The notes under the pieces are model-generated. The model had not been told where the DNA came from, made no database searches, and saw nothing but the letters and a program-made list of their open reading frames with translations. From the NCBI GenBank assembly GCA_037367405.1, contig JAZKJV010008261.1, forward strand, positions 372,001 through 436,000: a stretch of DNA of 64,000 nt, given 5' to 3'. The translations under genes and the position numbers were made by a program. The stretch is from Ottelia alismoides (lineage: Eukaryota > Streptophyta > Magnoliopsida > Alismatales > Hydrocharitaceae). Positions 22,938 to 33,400 of this stretch are shown in pieces. Positions within the stretch are counted from its first letter, which is position 1. Every line of letters starts with the position of its first letter.

Positions 22938-23248
22938 TGTTAGAAAATAGGAATGCGAAAGAGAATATCAGAGATAGAAAAATAAACGTGAAGAAAAATA
23001 TTTTTACGTGGAACCCTACTCCCTAAAGAGCGGGATGAAACCACGGGAGAACGCCTCAAAGGGCTGATAGTCTATTGCTTTTCTCACTGGATACAATGGG
23101 TGTGGGGGTCTATATATATCCCCCACTGAGTCTCCATATCTCACAGATGGTATATGTGGGGCTAAACTCTGGATGGGGTAAATGGATCCTGGAGAGATCC
23201 ATTTACTAATCTCTCACAAAAGTGACACATACAATTTATACTCCAACA
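22938..23248 (-). repeat. 5' LTR of NaLTR1 (311 bp) with primer site at 22926-22936
   Basis: Plus-strand TGTTAGAAAATAGG to TATACTCCAACA. The adjacent GCTCTGATACC is the reverse complement of the initiator-Met primer site. By eye it is roughly 90% identical to the other copy. Confidence 0.88.
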
Positions 23249-23949
23249 TATAATACTATGGTAAAAGTGGGACTGGGACAATAAGATGTAGCTGGGCTGG
23301 AGGAGGCGATGAAGGAGGTGATGGTAACTGTGGTGGCGACGGCGGCGATGGAGGTGGTGATGGTAATGGTGAACTCATAGGTGGAGATGGCATGTAGTCC
23401 TCATTATCTGAATCTGAGGAAGTCAACCTGTCACCTGTATGAGAAAAATATATCATTGAATCAAAGAATGTGGCATTTGCGCTCACATAATATTTCATGT
23501 GCAATGGATCACAGCATCTATATCCCTTCTAAGTCCTGGAATACCCAACAAAATCACATTTGACAACTCTAGGAACGAGCTTGTCGACTCCTAGAGACAA
23601 CCTATAGACAAAGTCAACAAAATCAAAAACATGAGTGAGCGAGAACAACTCCTTTTGTGGAAATGTCGGCAAGAAGGGAATTTTCTCACCCAAAATAGAT
23701 GAGGACATGTGATTCACAAGATAACAGGCAGTAAGAACCACATCACCCCGGAATGAATATGGGGCATGACTCTGAATAAGAAGTGTGTGGGTAACATCAA
23801 ATAAAAGACGACGCTTTCTTTCTGCAATGCCATTCTGCTGAGAAGTGTAGGCACATGATGTTTGATGAATAATACCACAAGATGAAAAGAATTATGAGAG
23901 TGCACGAGTACAGAATTCCAATGCATTATCCGTTCTCATAATTTTGGCA
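23249..23949 (-). pseudogene. Cop5 integrase C-terminal part and start of proline-rich linker
   Basis: Minus-strand IMRTDNALEFC, IIHQTSCAYTSQQNGIAERK (catalytic D and E region of integrase), VVLTACYLVNHM, LGEKIPFLPTFP and VKCDFVGYSRT, then a proline-rich linker (PSPPMSSPLPSPPPSPPSPP). Several frameshifts are present. The linker is broken at 23248 by NaLTR1. The upstream end at 23949 abuts the 5' LTR of Cop6. Confidence 0.85.
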
Positions 23950-24092
23950 TGTAGAAGTTTAGTTTATATTTCTGTATCTTTTATTTATTGTTCTTTTCGT
24001 TTGTCTACCATATGTAATTTACCCATAGACCTCTCCCTATATAAGAGAGTCTAGGGCTCAAGGAATAAACATAACGCTTATTTTTCCCAACG
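23950..24092 (+). repeat. 5' LTR of Cop6
   Basis: TGTAGAAGTTTAG...TTCCCAACG, with the last CA changed to CG. TATA box TATATAAG lies at 24038-24045. Confidence 0.92.
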
Positions 24093-24104
24093 TGGTATCA
24101 GAGC
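24093..24104 (+). other. Primer-binding site of Cop6
   Basis: TGGTATCAGAGC, a perfect initiator-Met primer site, directly after the LTR. The leader to 24559 is rich in repeated (C)ACGCGC(G) motifs around 24168-24320 and contains no gene. Confidence 0.92.
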
Positions 24105-24559
24105 GGCGGTCCTAGACCGGAGCTCTCGTACCGAACCCTAAACCTAACCCTCCACCTTCAAGTCTCCACGCGCACCGCCCTCCGTGCGCGTTGCCTCCAC
24201 GCGCGCCGCCGCCTCCACGTACGTCGCCTCCACGTGCGCTATCCCCACGCGCGTTGCACCTACTCGCATCGCCCTCACGCGCGGCGCCTTCACGTGCCGT
24301 TGTGCGCCGCCCCACGCGTGCTGCTTGCCCGTGCGACCTCTCCTTTCTCTGTGACCTAGGCTTAGGCCGTGGTCTGTAGCCGCTGTCCCTAGGGTTCCAC
24401 CGCCCCTAGGGTTCGGTTGTCATCTTTATAAGGGGCTCTCCTCTCGCTTCCAGGATGATGGGTTTGGTTGCATAGAGCTCTACACGTTTAACTAAACCTA
24501 ATCATGTTAGTGTAGACCAAGGCTTATCTTGTCTACAACCTTAGTTTTCTCCAGCCAAA

Positions 24560-26195
24560 ATATCAGAAAACAATATCGAGATCCCCGCTACAGGCGCCTT
24601 CAAAGGTCCTGCGCCTATTGTGAAGATGGATGTATCCAACTATGAGTTATGGGTCATGCAGTTCATGAGCCTAATGAAGTTGACGGGTAAGAAACATATT
24701 CTTACCGAGGATGAGCCAGCGGAGAAAACAGGGTTGTATGCCTCATGGGAGGCTGTTGACGCATGTGCTCAGGTATGGTTGTGTGGTACTCTGATTCCAG
24801 ACATTGCTAATGATGTCTTGCATCAACCTACTGCCAAAGCCACGTGGGACATTCTTGTTGCCACGTATTCACAAGCCAAGAATGAGACAAAAATCCTATA
24901 GCTCCAGCATGACATCTTCACGATAAAGCAGAATGGTTGACCCCTGCATGCTCACTACACTGCATTGAGGGGAATGTTTGAGAGGCTTCACAGTTTCATG
25001 CCTCTAACGACTACTCCAGAACAATTGAAGACATATCGGAATGCTACGATGGTGGGAGTATTTCTAGCTTCTCTTGACTCACAGTATAAGGCGGCTTCTT
25101 CTCAGATTCTGGTAGATGCTACCATTCCTCCCATGGAGGAGGCCTTTCGGCGATTGAGCCGAATCAACATCTCAAGCCCTACTACTATGCCAAATTCTTC
25201 TGCTATGGCATCCTCTAGAGGAAGAGGCAAATCATCTCATTTTCTTGGACGAGGACCACGTGGTAGGGTTGGCCGTGGTCGTAGATTACAATGCACTTAT
25301 TGTCGCCGGATTGGTCATACAGAAGACAGATGCTACTTTAAGCATGGTTTCCCAGCATCTGCCCGCACAGCGGAACAAATCCAGCATCATGGTGCTACGT
25401 CAGCGTCGGATCCACGGTATGATGAACTAGTGTCTCGTCTACGTGATATCATGCCACCAGTCAGTACTCTACCTGTTTCAGAAAGCAGCTTGGACGTTGC
25501 TACTACTGCAGAAGCTAGTTCCTCAGGCAGTGCTCATACTTCTGCTTTCTACCAGGGTTCACGTACCTCAGAATGGATTGTAGATTCAGGTGCCACACAT
25601 CATTTGTGTGGAGATAGACACGAACTCACATCCTACAAGTAAGTTTCCCTAGGAAGGATCGTCGTTATAGCAGATGGGACTCATTCTCCCATCACAGGAC
25701 AGCGACATATCGCCTTAACACCTTCTATGCAGTTACAGAATGTGCTCCATGCTCCTAATTTCTCAATGAATATACTGTCAAGTAGTCAGATTACTAAGGA
25801 TCTACATCGTCGAGCGATATTTGACCCATCATCTCTTGTGTTTCAGGACATTCTCACGGGCAACGTGATTGGACATGGTTGTGAGCAAGGCGGGCTGTAT
25901 CGACTGATCCATACACCTTACGCTGGAGCATCATCTCATTCCATCGGACCTGTCTCTTCTTACTTATGGCATCTGCGCTTTGGTCATCTTCCGTTTCAGA
26001 AACTGCGTCAAGTCTCAGATCTCACCCCGCTCGTCGTTCGATTGTAAAGCTTGTCAGTTAGGGAAGCATCATCGGTCTGTCTTCCCTAGTCGTCAGAGTC
26101 GGAGCAGTAACTCTCCATTTGAGTTTTTTCATATTGATATTTGAGGTCCAAGTCGTGTTCCCGATTATCAGGGACACATATTCTATTTAGTTGCT
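24560..26195 (+). pseudogene. Cop6 gag, protease and first part of integrase
   Basis: The gag start codon has become ATA at 24560 (compare ATG in Cop7). Stops lie at 24899 (TAG), 24938 (TGA) and 25640 (TAA), all in one frame. Landmarks are KMDVSNYELW, NATMVGVFLASLDSQY, the zinc knuckle CTYCRRIGHTEDRC near 25294-25335, protease WIVDSGATHHLCGD near 25575-25620, and GAG-pre-integrase (LWHLRFGHLPFQKL). A frameshift near 26040 precedes KACQLGKHHRS and FEFFHIDI; TGG is changed to TGA at 26142. The frame ends FYLVA, where Ath1 enters. It resumes at 46278 as VAVDDFSRLSW. Confidence 0.9.
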
Positions 26196-29100
26196 TGATG
26201 AATCTCGTATTCATCACTCTAAATCTCATTTATTAAACTCAAATCCCTAAAAATCAACAGCATTCTTGCATCTATTTTGCATAATTAGCATTCATGCATG
26301 TTTCCATAAGAATGGCATTTTAGCACAAAAATCTGCATAAAATAAGAAGCCAAAAATCCAAGCTAAAATGACCTGTAAATAAGCCTAACTTCCCGGATTT
26401 TTAACACATTCATGCTAACTCCGAATAACTCAAAACCACTTCCACTGTGTACATATCACTGACAAGAATAAAAGAAAAATACAAAAAATAACTAACCCAA
26501 ATAAGTGGACCAAAAACCCAAACCCTAATTTCAAGATTTTCGGACTAAAAGCCACATATCTTCTCCATCCAGCGTCCGATTTAATCCTACTCACTTTTGA
26601 ACTAATGTGCATTCAATTACCTTCAAAACAAGACCAAGTTCAAGTGAATCGGAGCTCATATGTGAAAGTTGGGTTTTGGGCCTCTTTTGTACAGTGTATA
26701 TTTTCGCGGTTTTTGACCTTGTATTTTATGTATATATTTTCTTAACCAATAAAAATAAAAAAAAAATTAGAATTAAGTGTCTTTTATTTATCTTTGATCT
26801 TTCCATATTTTTCCGGATTTTTATCTTGTTTAAAAATGACAAAAAAATTATAAAACCCAAAAATCAAGGTATTCTATGTACATAAGATACCCCAAAAATT
26901 CACTTTGTACAAATGATCGATTTTGATTTTGATGTCTTAATGAAAGTTGTAGATCTCATCGAGACGAGCAACTTTCGTGAAGAAACTTTTTCGATCCGAG
27001 GTCGTTTACTATTTTTTATCGAATTTACAAAATCTTTTAGTCTCGAATTTTCTGGTGCTGACACGTGGCAGCACCTGGTGCCGCCACGTGTCAGTCATTT
27101 TTGGCACTAATATATATTCGTTTTAATTAAAAAAAAATAAAAGACCGAGCACGTGCAGCGCACGTGCCTCTCCTGCACGCGCACTGCACGTGCGCCTCCT
27201 CCTCTCGCCTTGTGTCGCCACGTGGCGCGACAGGCGCCATCCGAGCACGCGCGATCGGACGGCGCCTGTGCGTCGTCTTCCTCGCGCCCTCTTTCCCAAA
27301 TTGTCGCCGCCACTATCCCCGCGATTTCGCCGCATCTCCCCCAATTTCGCGATCTCTGCCGCATTCCGCCCATCTCCGATCGCCGCCTCTCCTCCCGCGA
27401 TTCTCGCCAATCAGATCGCCAATCAAACCCTCTTCGATTCCATCCCCGATTCACCTTCCTTCGCCGGCGTAACCCCTTCTCCTATTTAACCTCCGCCGCC
27501 ATCTCGTTGCACCTCATCCGCCGATTACATCGCAAGGGTCACCGCGGCGGTGACAGCGCTCCATCGACTTCTTCGAGCGGCGAGATCCGAGGTCGTGTAC
27601 CTCGTCGCAGCCTACGGCGAGGTCTTCTCCGCCGCGTCTGCTGCAGCTCCGGCCGCCCAACGCCGTCGAGCCTCTTCAGGTATTCTCTCTCTCTCTACCT
27701 CTCTTCCTCTCTCTCTCTCTTCCGCTCTCGCTTTCTCTTTCGCCGAATACGCCTCGCCACCACCGCCCGACAACCGCGCCATAAGCCGCCACCACCGACT
27801 CCTCTTTCGCCGCTGCTGCACCCTCGACGCCCCACGACCGTGTGTCGGCCACCACCGCCTGCTCCGCCCTTCCCCGATCGTCGACACCGCTCCAACGCCA
27901 CCGCCTTCATCAGCCCGAGGCCCCCCCAGCTCCGCCTCGACGACTCCACCGCAGCACCAGGACCGTTCTTCTCCGACGACCACCTTCGCACCGTCGCAAC
28001 CGCCCTCTAGGCCGTGTGTCGGCCAGAGGGAGGTCGATGTCATCATCACCTCCGCTGCTCCGGCCAACCGCAGCCTCACCTCAGCCGGCCTTCTCCATCG
28101 CCTTGGCCGGCTGGCCTCGGCCGCACCCTCCGCTACTCCGCCAGGTCCACCAAGCCGCGCGGCCGGGCGCTTAGACCCGAGGTCCTCCCACGTGCGTGGC
28201 ACGTGCGGAGGAAACGCCCTCTGCACGCCATCCAGGGGTCACGTGATCTGCACGTGACCCGCTGGGTTATTTACGGAAGACCCCCTGGATTTCCACTGAT
28301 TCACGCAGCAGCCCAGCCATTTCAAGGGCACGTGCGCAGCACGTGCCCCTTGGATATTTTGCAGTAGAGCCCCCCAGATTCTCGGTATTTACACAACCCC
28401 AGTTGCATTTTCTATTTATTTATTTATATTATATTTGCATTTGTACCCCTGTGTTCCCCCTTAGTTTTGAACCTTCTCTCTACATTATTTTATTAATCCA
28501 AAAAATAGCATGATGTTGGTTAATTAATTCTCTACGCTTTGACTTGTTGTGGGTATTTTTGTGACGGACGGTTAATTAATAAATAATTATTTTGCAGAGA
28601 TTTGCATATTTTACCCATTTCTTGCTCTGAAATTCATAATTGATTAACCGTTGCTCTAAAAATCTCCGAAAAATCACATACTGTAGAGTTAATTATTCTT
28701 AATATTGTGCCCAAAAAGATTTGCATTTGCATGCATATTTTATCCTGTAAAAATCATTTTGCATCTTTTAGTATTTAATTTTTAATAGGTATTAAACCCC
28801 ACATTTTCGAGGTTTAGGATTTTTCTGAGATCCGTCACCTAGTGATAGGTCTCAGATAATTTTGATCCTTGAAAATAAGTAGGTTTGCTATTTATTAAAA
28901 TTAAATATTAAAAATTATTTTGTTTGCATTTAAAAATCCATAAAAAATTCAAATTGCATCCAAAAATTCCAAAAAAAATATTGTGCACTCATTTCATCGT
29001 CATTTACATTGTGGCCAAGTTTCGTATTTTTCAGACATTGTTTGAACGTAATTTACATTTTAGTCCCTAAAATAAGGCCAAATTTGCATTTTGCATCCTT

Positions 29101-29352
29101 TATTGCATTTAAAATTCCAAAAAAAGACCGCCTCGAAAACCGAACACGAGCTTTGATAGACTTAATTCTAGGTTGTTCCTTTGCCTCCTTGTGATCGACC
29201 TTGGCACTTGCCCAAGTAAAATAAACATAAAACCACGAGATTAAAAATTGAATAATTTATTTGTGGTATTTTCTTGATCGTTTCCGATTGCCGCCTACAA
29301 CGCACAACCCGATAAAAACACATTCTTAAAACCAGCATTTTCGGAATCGTCA
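26196..29352 (+). repeat. LTR1 of Ath1 (3,157 bp)
   Basis: TGATGAATCTCG...GGAATCGTCA. By eye it is about 98-99% identical to LTR2. AT-rich ends flank a GC-rich core (27,130-28,350). The core has a TATA-like CTATTTAACC at 27480-27489 and a CT-repeat at 27681-27720. ORFs of up to 285 codons in the core overlap in several frames on both strands, are Pro/Arg/Ser-rich and show no domain, so I do not call them genes. Confidence 0.93.
27059..28348 (+). promoter_or_regulatory. G-box (CACGTG) cluster in LTR1, many as inverted pairs
   Basis: Twelve CACGTG cores start at 27062, 27085, 27150, 27161, 27187, 27219, 28189, 28200, 28240, 28251, 28329 and 28340. Three sets are near-perfect inverted pairs: TGACACGTGGC / GCCACGTGTCA (27059-27069, 27083-27093); GGGTCACGTG / CACGTGACCC (28236-28260); GGGCACGTGC / GCACGTGCCC (28326-28348). 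ACACGTGGC matches the known plant ABA-response/G-box element bound by bZIP factors. The first six sit about 250-420 bp upstream of the TATA-like site at 27480. The same set is in LTR2. A regulatory role is inference. Confidence 0.75.
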
Positions 29353-29354
29353 GA

Positions 29355-29370
29355 TGGCGTCGTTGCCGGG
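29355..29370 (+). other. Primer-binding site of Ath1 unit A
   Basis: TGGCGTCGTTGCCGGG, two bases after LTR1. It differs by one base from the TGGCGCCGTTGCCGGG primer site typical of Athila elements. The following 1.1 kb leader (29371-30470) shows no recognisable gene. Confidence 0.88.
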
Positions 29371-30470
29371 AGGCAAACGGCTTAGATTTTTGTCTGAAAA
29401 TTTTTGTTCGGTTTTCCGCATTCGGGTAGTCTGACCCCCGAATTTTTAATTGTAAATTCCATTTTTTTTTCTGCAATTTATTTTCAGCACTCTCTTATTT
29501 TTTTGCGAGGTACCTTGTACGTGGAGAGGTTTTCAATAACCGACGCAACTTCACCAAAAATCGCAATTAATTTAAGATCAAGTCGAGTCGTGAGAGAGCG
29601 TAGGGTCTAGATTTTTAATTCTTGCATTTTTTTTTAATTTTTGTAATTTTACAGCGGTGTCCGTTTGGACTCTCGAGTGTGTAAGAAGACCACTGACTTT
29701 ATTCTGTGGTTTGTCGTGGCCTGTTTCACTCTCCAGCGAGGGTGGGGCCCGACTTGAGTGGCGAATAGGATAGACCTGCACATACGGCTCTCAGAGCATT
29801 TATATTTTTGCTTGCGCTCGTAGGATCTTAAGCCACACTGCACTTTAATTGAGACACACATAGATCGTTCAACTTAGCCAAATTTAAATCAATTCTTCCC
29901 GCTAATAGAACTTTCTGCTTAGGTGCGGTTTTTCCATCGGTTTGCACATCATATAGAATAATTTTTAAATTCTGTCTAGCATCCCACATGGAGATTGCGA
30001 GGATTCACTGTAAGTCTTCTAACTGAGCATTCATCATAGTTTTCCGCGTGCATCGGCTTTTTCCGAATTCCCCTCTCTTGTTTTATAACATAACTTTAAA
30101 GGAAATTGGGACTGGACGGTAGACGTGTATTTGTGCTCATCTAATTTTTCAGTGATCACCTCATTAAAATCGGGACTGCTAAATATATCTGATCTCAAAT
30201 AACCCATAAAATCAAGAATTATTGCGGGAGAGTAACCCCAACCTTGGATGTTCTATTTTTCTCAGTGAGCGAGAGACGACACTTAAGACTAGAGCCCAAA
30301 TCCGAAATTTCATCTCGCTAACAAGATTGTCTTTTCACCATTTAAAATTGACAAGAAAATTGGTCGAACTCTTACGACCTTCACGGTGTGAGTTGGTGAA
30401 AAAGAATTTTGTATTGTGTTTGATTTAATCAACATCCATTCATCTCTTGATAATCTCTTGAAATTCAAGA

Positions 30471-33400
30471 ATGGAAAATTGTGGTAACCCCTTTCTGACT
30501 ACCACAAACTTTCCAGTCTCAAATGATCTGAACCACTCTTACTCAGAACCACCTTGGGTTCAGGAACACCTTCCCCTGGACTTTTCATCTTATAATTCTC
30601 TTCAAACTATTGACTCATATTTTTCACAATCTGAAGGTGAAAAGAAGACTTCACAAAAAATGCCTCCAAAGAAGAACAATTCTGAAGATGACCAAAATGA
30701 AGATCCGATGCAAATGATTCTCGCAAGACTGGCTGCATCTGAGCAGCAGCAAAATTTGATGAGGGAACAATTGGAAAGAATGCATGCAGAGGAAGAACCA
30801 CCAATGGACGTTGCATATAATCCCGGGCAATATAGGGTCATAAATTTCTTGCAGCAACCTCAACCTGAGGTTCACCATGAACTGAAGCCACACTTCATAA
30901 ATCAATTACCACAATTTCATGGTAATTCGAATGAAGAGCCCTATGAATTCCTGCGTGATTTGGAGCTAATCTGTTCTAATCAGAGGCACCCACAAGTCAG
31001 CCAAGACTATATCCGTCTCACTGCATTACCTTTCGCCTTGAAGGGTAAGGCAGATTACTGGGTGAAAAATTTGGGAGTGACGGTGACCACCTATGATAGG
31101 TTCAAGAACCTCTTCTTAAAAAAATTCTACCCATTGAGTCGAACCAATCAAATGAGGACTCGCATTACTAGCTTCTCTCAGATGCCAAATGAACCACTTT
31201 GTGATGCATAGGATAGATTCAAAGATCTGCTGCAGAAATGTCCCTGCCATGACCTAGATAATAACATCCTGTTCCAATCCCTCTATTCTGGCCTTAACCA
31301 CGGGACTCAGGGTCTTGTCAACGCTGCCTGTGGAGGAAACTACACATCCCGAGGAGCTGATACCGTCTGGAAAATACTGGAGCAAATGGCGGAGACTAGC
31401 CGTTCACAAATTGCTAGTAGATCTTACACCGATTCACTGAACAACTATCAAGCCAAAGGAGGGAAACAAACGGTCGCAGAAATAGCAGAGGACTTGCTGC
31501 CCAACATGAACATCATCACAGACAAATTAACAATTGTGGATAAAAGGGTGAACGACATCGACAACCGACTCTCTCAATTTCCAAAACAAATGGAGGAACT
31601 CATTGAGAAGGTGTCTAAGATCGGGATGCCTACTGCTCCTACGGTCCCAATTTATCATGTGCATCATGTCTAAGAGCAACCAGGCTCTGGACAACCGCAA
31701 CCATGGACTCAGGACCAATCCTACGTCCAACCTTCCCAGCAGTCACCTCCTCCAGCTGAGACAGTCATAGAAGCCCCGCCTCTGACTTTCGAGATAAACG
31801 GCATCTGGTACACACAGGATAATACCCGACAGGGTAATCTGGGGGACCGTCAGCAATATCAGCGTCCACCCAACTCCTACAATGCCACTCCACAACACAA
31901 TCAGCCCTCAAGGCAACAGCAGCCACACGACCGTCAGAACCAACCTCAACAACATCGTCAACAATACTAAGCTCCAAATCAAGCATCTCGATCATCCAAA
32001 CCTCCAGAAGACTCAATTGATATCCAAAGACAAATGCTGGAGGAAATTCGCAGCTTCCGGAGTGAACTGTACGATCTACGGGTAGATGTTAATCGTCTAT
32101 CCCGTTGGAAGGAAGAACAGACAGCCCCTGTCACAGCCATTCCCGCTCAAGTTCAAGCTAACCCCAATAGCTTGAACAAACCTCAATCATCTCAACACAA
32201 CAATCAGGTATATTACTCAGACTTTTCCACATCTGAACACGAGACCCTTTCGTTTAACAATATCAATGCCATGTCCCTCAGGAGCGGAAGGACCGTGGTC
32301 GTACCTGACCGGGCAAGGGAAGCTGACCAACATGACTCAGAAGATCAACCGGAGGATACTTCTGAGGATGAAGACGAAGGACGCCCGAGGATTTCTACCC
32401 AAAGGAAGGGAAAAGCATCTATGGAGAATAAAGAGGATTTTGAACCTCTAGTTGCTGCGAAAATACCTTTGTCACTATTTCAGCAACATGATGATCCAGA
32501 ACATTATGACTGTAATAAGAACTCCAAATTCAATAAAGATGCTCTTATTTATAATTCTGGATCTCTCTCTCCTGTCTCAAATGCTTCCATTCCTTTTCCC
32601 CATGCGCTTAAGAAGGGAAGACAAAAGAAAACTATCCAGAGTGACCCAGTGATGGAAAAGTTTTGTCAACAAAACATCACCGTAAAAGTGCCCTTTGATC
32701 AATATGTGGCCAGTAACCCTGCATTCCAGAAATATCTGAAAATGAAATGTACTCCCACCCGGACCCGCACAAAGAAAACAAACCAAATTGTGGAGACTTA
32801 TGTTCTGACAGTGGCCACTACCAAATGCGTGAGAAACCAACATTTACCAAGGAAGAAAAGAGATCTGGGTGCTCATTATGTGGAAAGCCGCATTGGCGGT
32901 ATCGCATTCGCACGCACACTTCTTGACAATGGTTCTTCCATCAATCTTCTTCCCTTAGCCTTATATTACCGATTGGAGTTAGGACCTCTTCAGAAATCGC
33001 TATCTATACTCCAATTCGCTGACAAATCTACTAAAAGACATAAGGGAGAAGTAAAAAATGTTATCATAATGGTTGAGGGTACGGAATACAGAGTGGAGTT
33101 CACTGTCCTGGACATGGAGACCCCGAACCATTGGAAAGAGTCGCAAATCATTTTGGGAAGACCATTTTTAAGAACCGCCAAGGCCGTATTCGATTACGGC
33201 ACTGGAATGATGAAATTCCGCTCCCTAGATGGAGAAGTGGATCTGGAAATGAGACAAACAAAATGGCAAAGACCCGATTCCGAGTCCACCACTGAAGATG
33301 CTGAAACCTCTGAGTGTAATCTAATCAGTACTACCGGACCTTGGGACCAACAGCCAGATCTTCACATGGATACCCTCGCATCAGAACAAGAAACAATGCG

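Larger units (their letters stand above)
20637..23248 (-). mobile_element. NaLTR1: non-autonomous LTR retrotransposon (2.6 kb)
   Basis: Two 311-bp LTRs (20637-20947 and 22938-23248) surround about 1,990 bp without any gag, protease, integrase or RT domain. A primer site (GGTATCAGAGC on the minus strand, 22926-22936) lies inside the right LTR, and a purine tract (TTGAGGGGTAG on the minus strand) lies inside the left one, so it runs on the minus strand. Flanks are TATAG (20632-20636) and TATAA (23249-23253), a target duplication with one mismatch. It splits the proline-rich linker of Cop5. Just before the purine tract, CCAAGCTGAGCAT...CTTCATCTTGAGGGG resembles the last codons of the local Copias, so it probably derives from a Copia and is mobilised in trans. 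Confidence 0.88.

Noticed and set aside
27612..28226. 204-codon minus-strand ORF (and its twin at 39721-40335) in the LTR GC core
   Set aside because: Overlaps other long ORFs on both strands in GC-rich, low-complexity sequence; no domain; duplicated only because LTRs are duplicates.
30602..30905. Cys/Ser/Leu-rich minus-strand ORFs opposite Athila gag
   Set aside because: Shadows of the gag frame, repeated identically opposite unit B gag.
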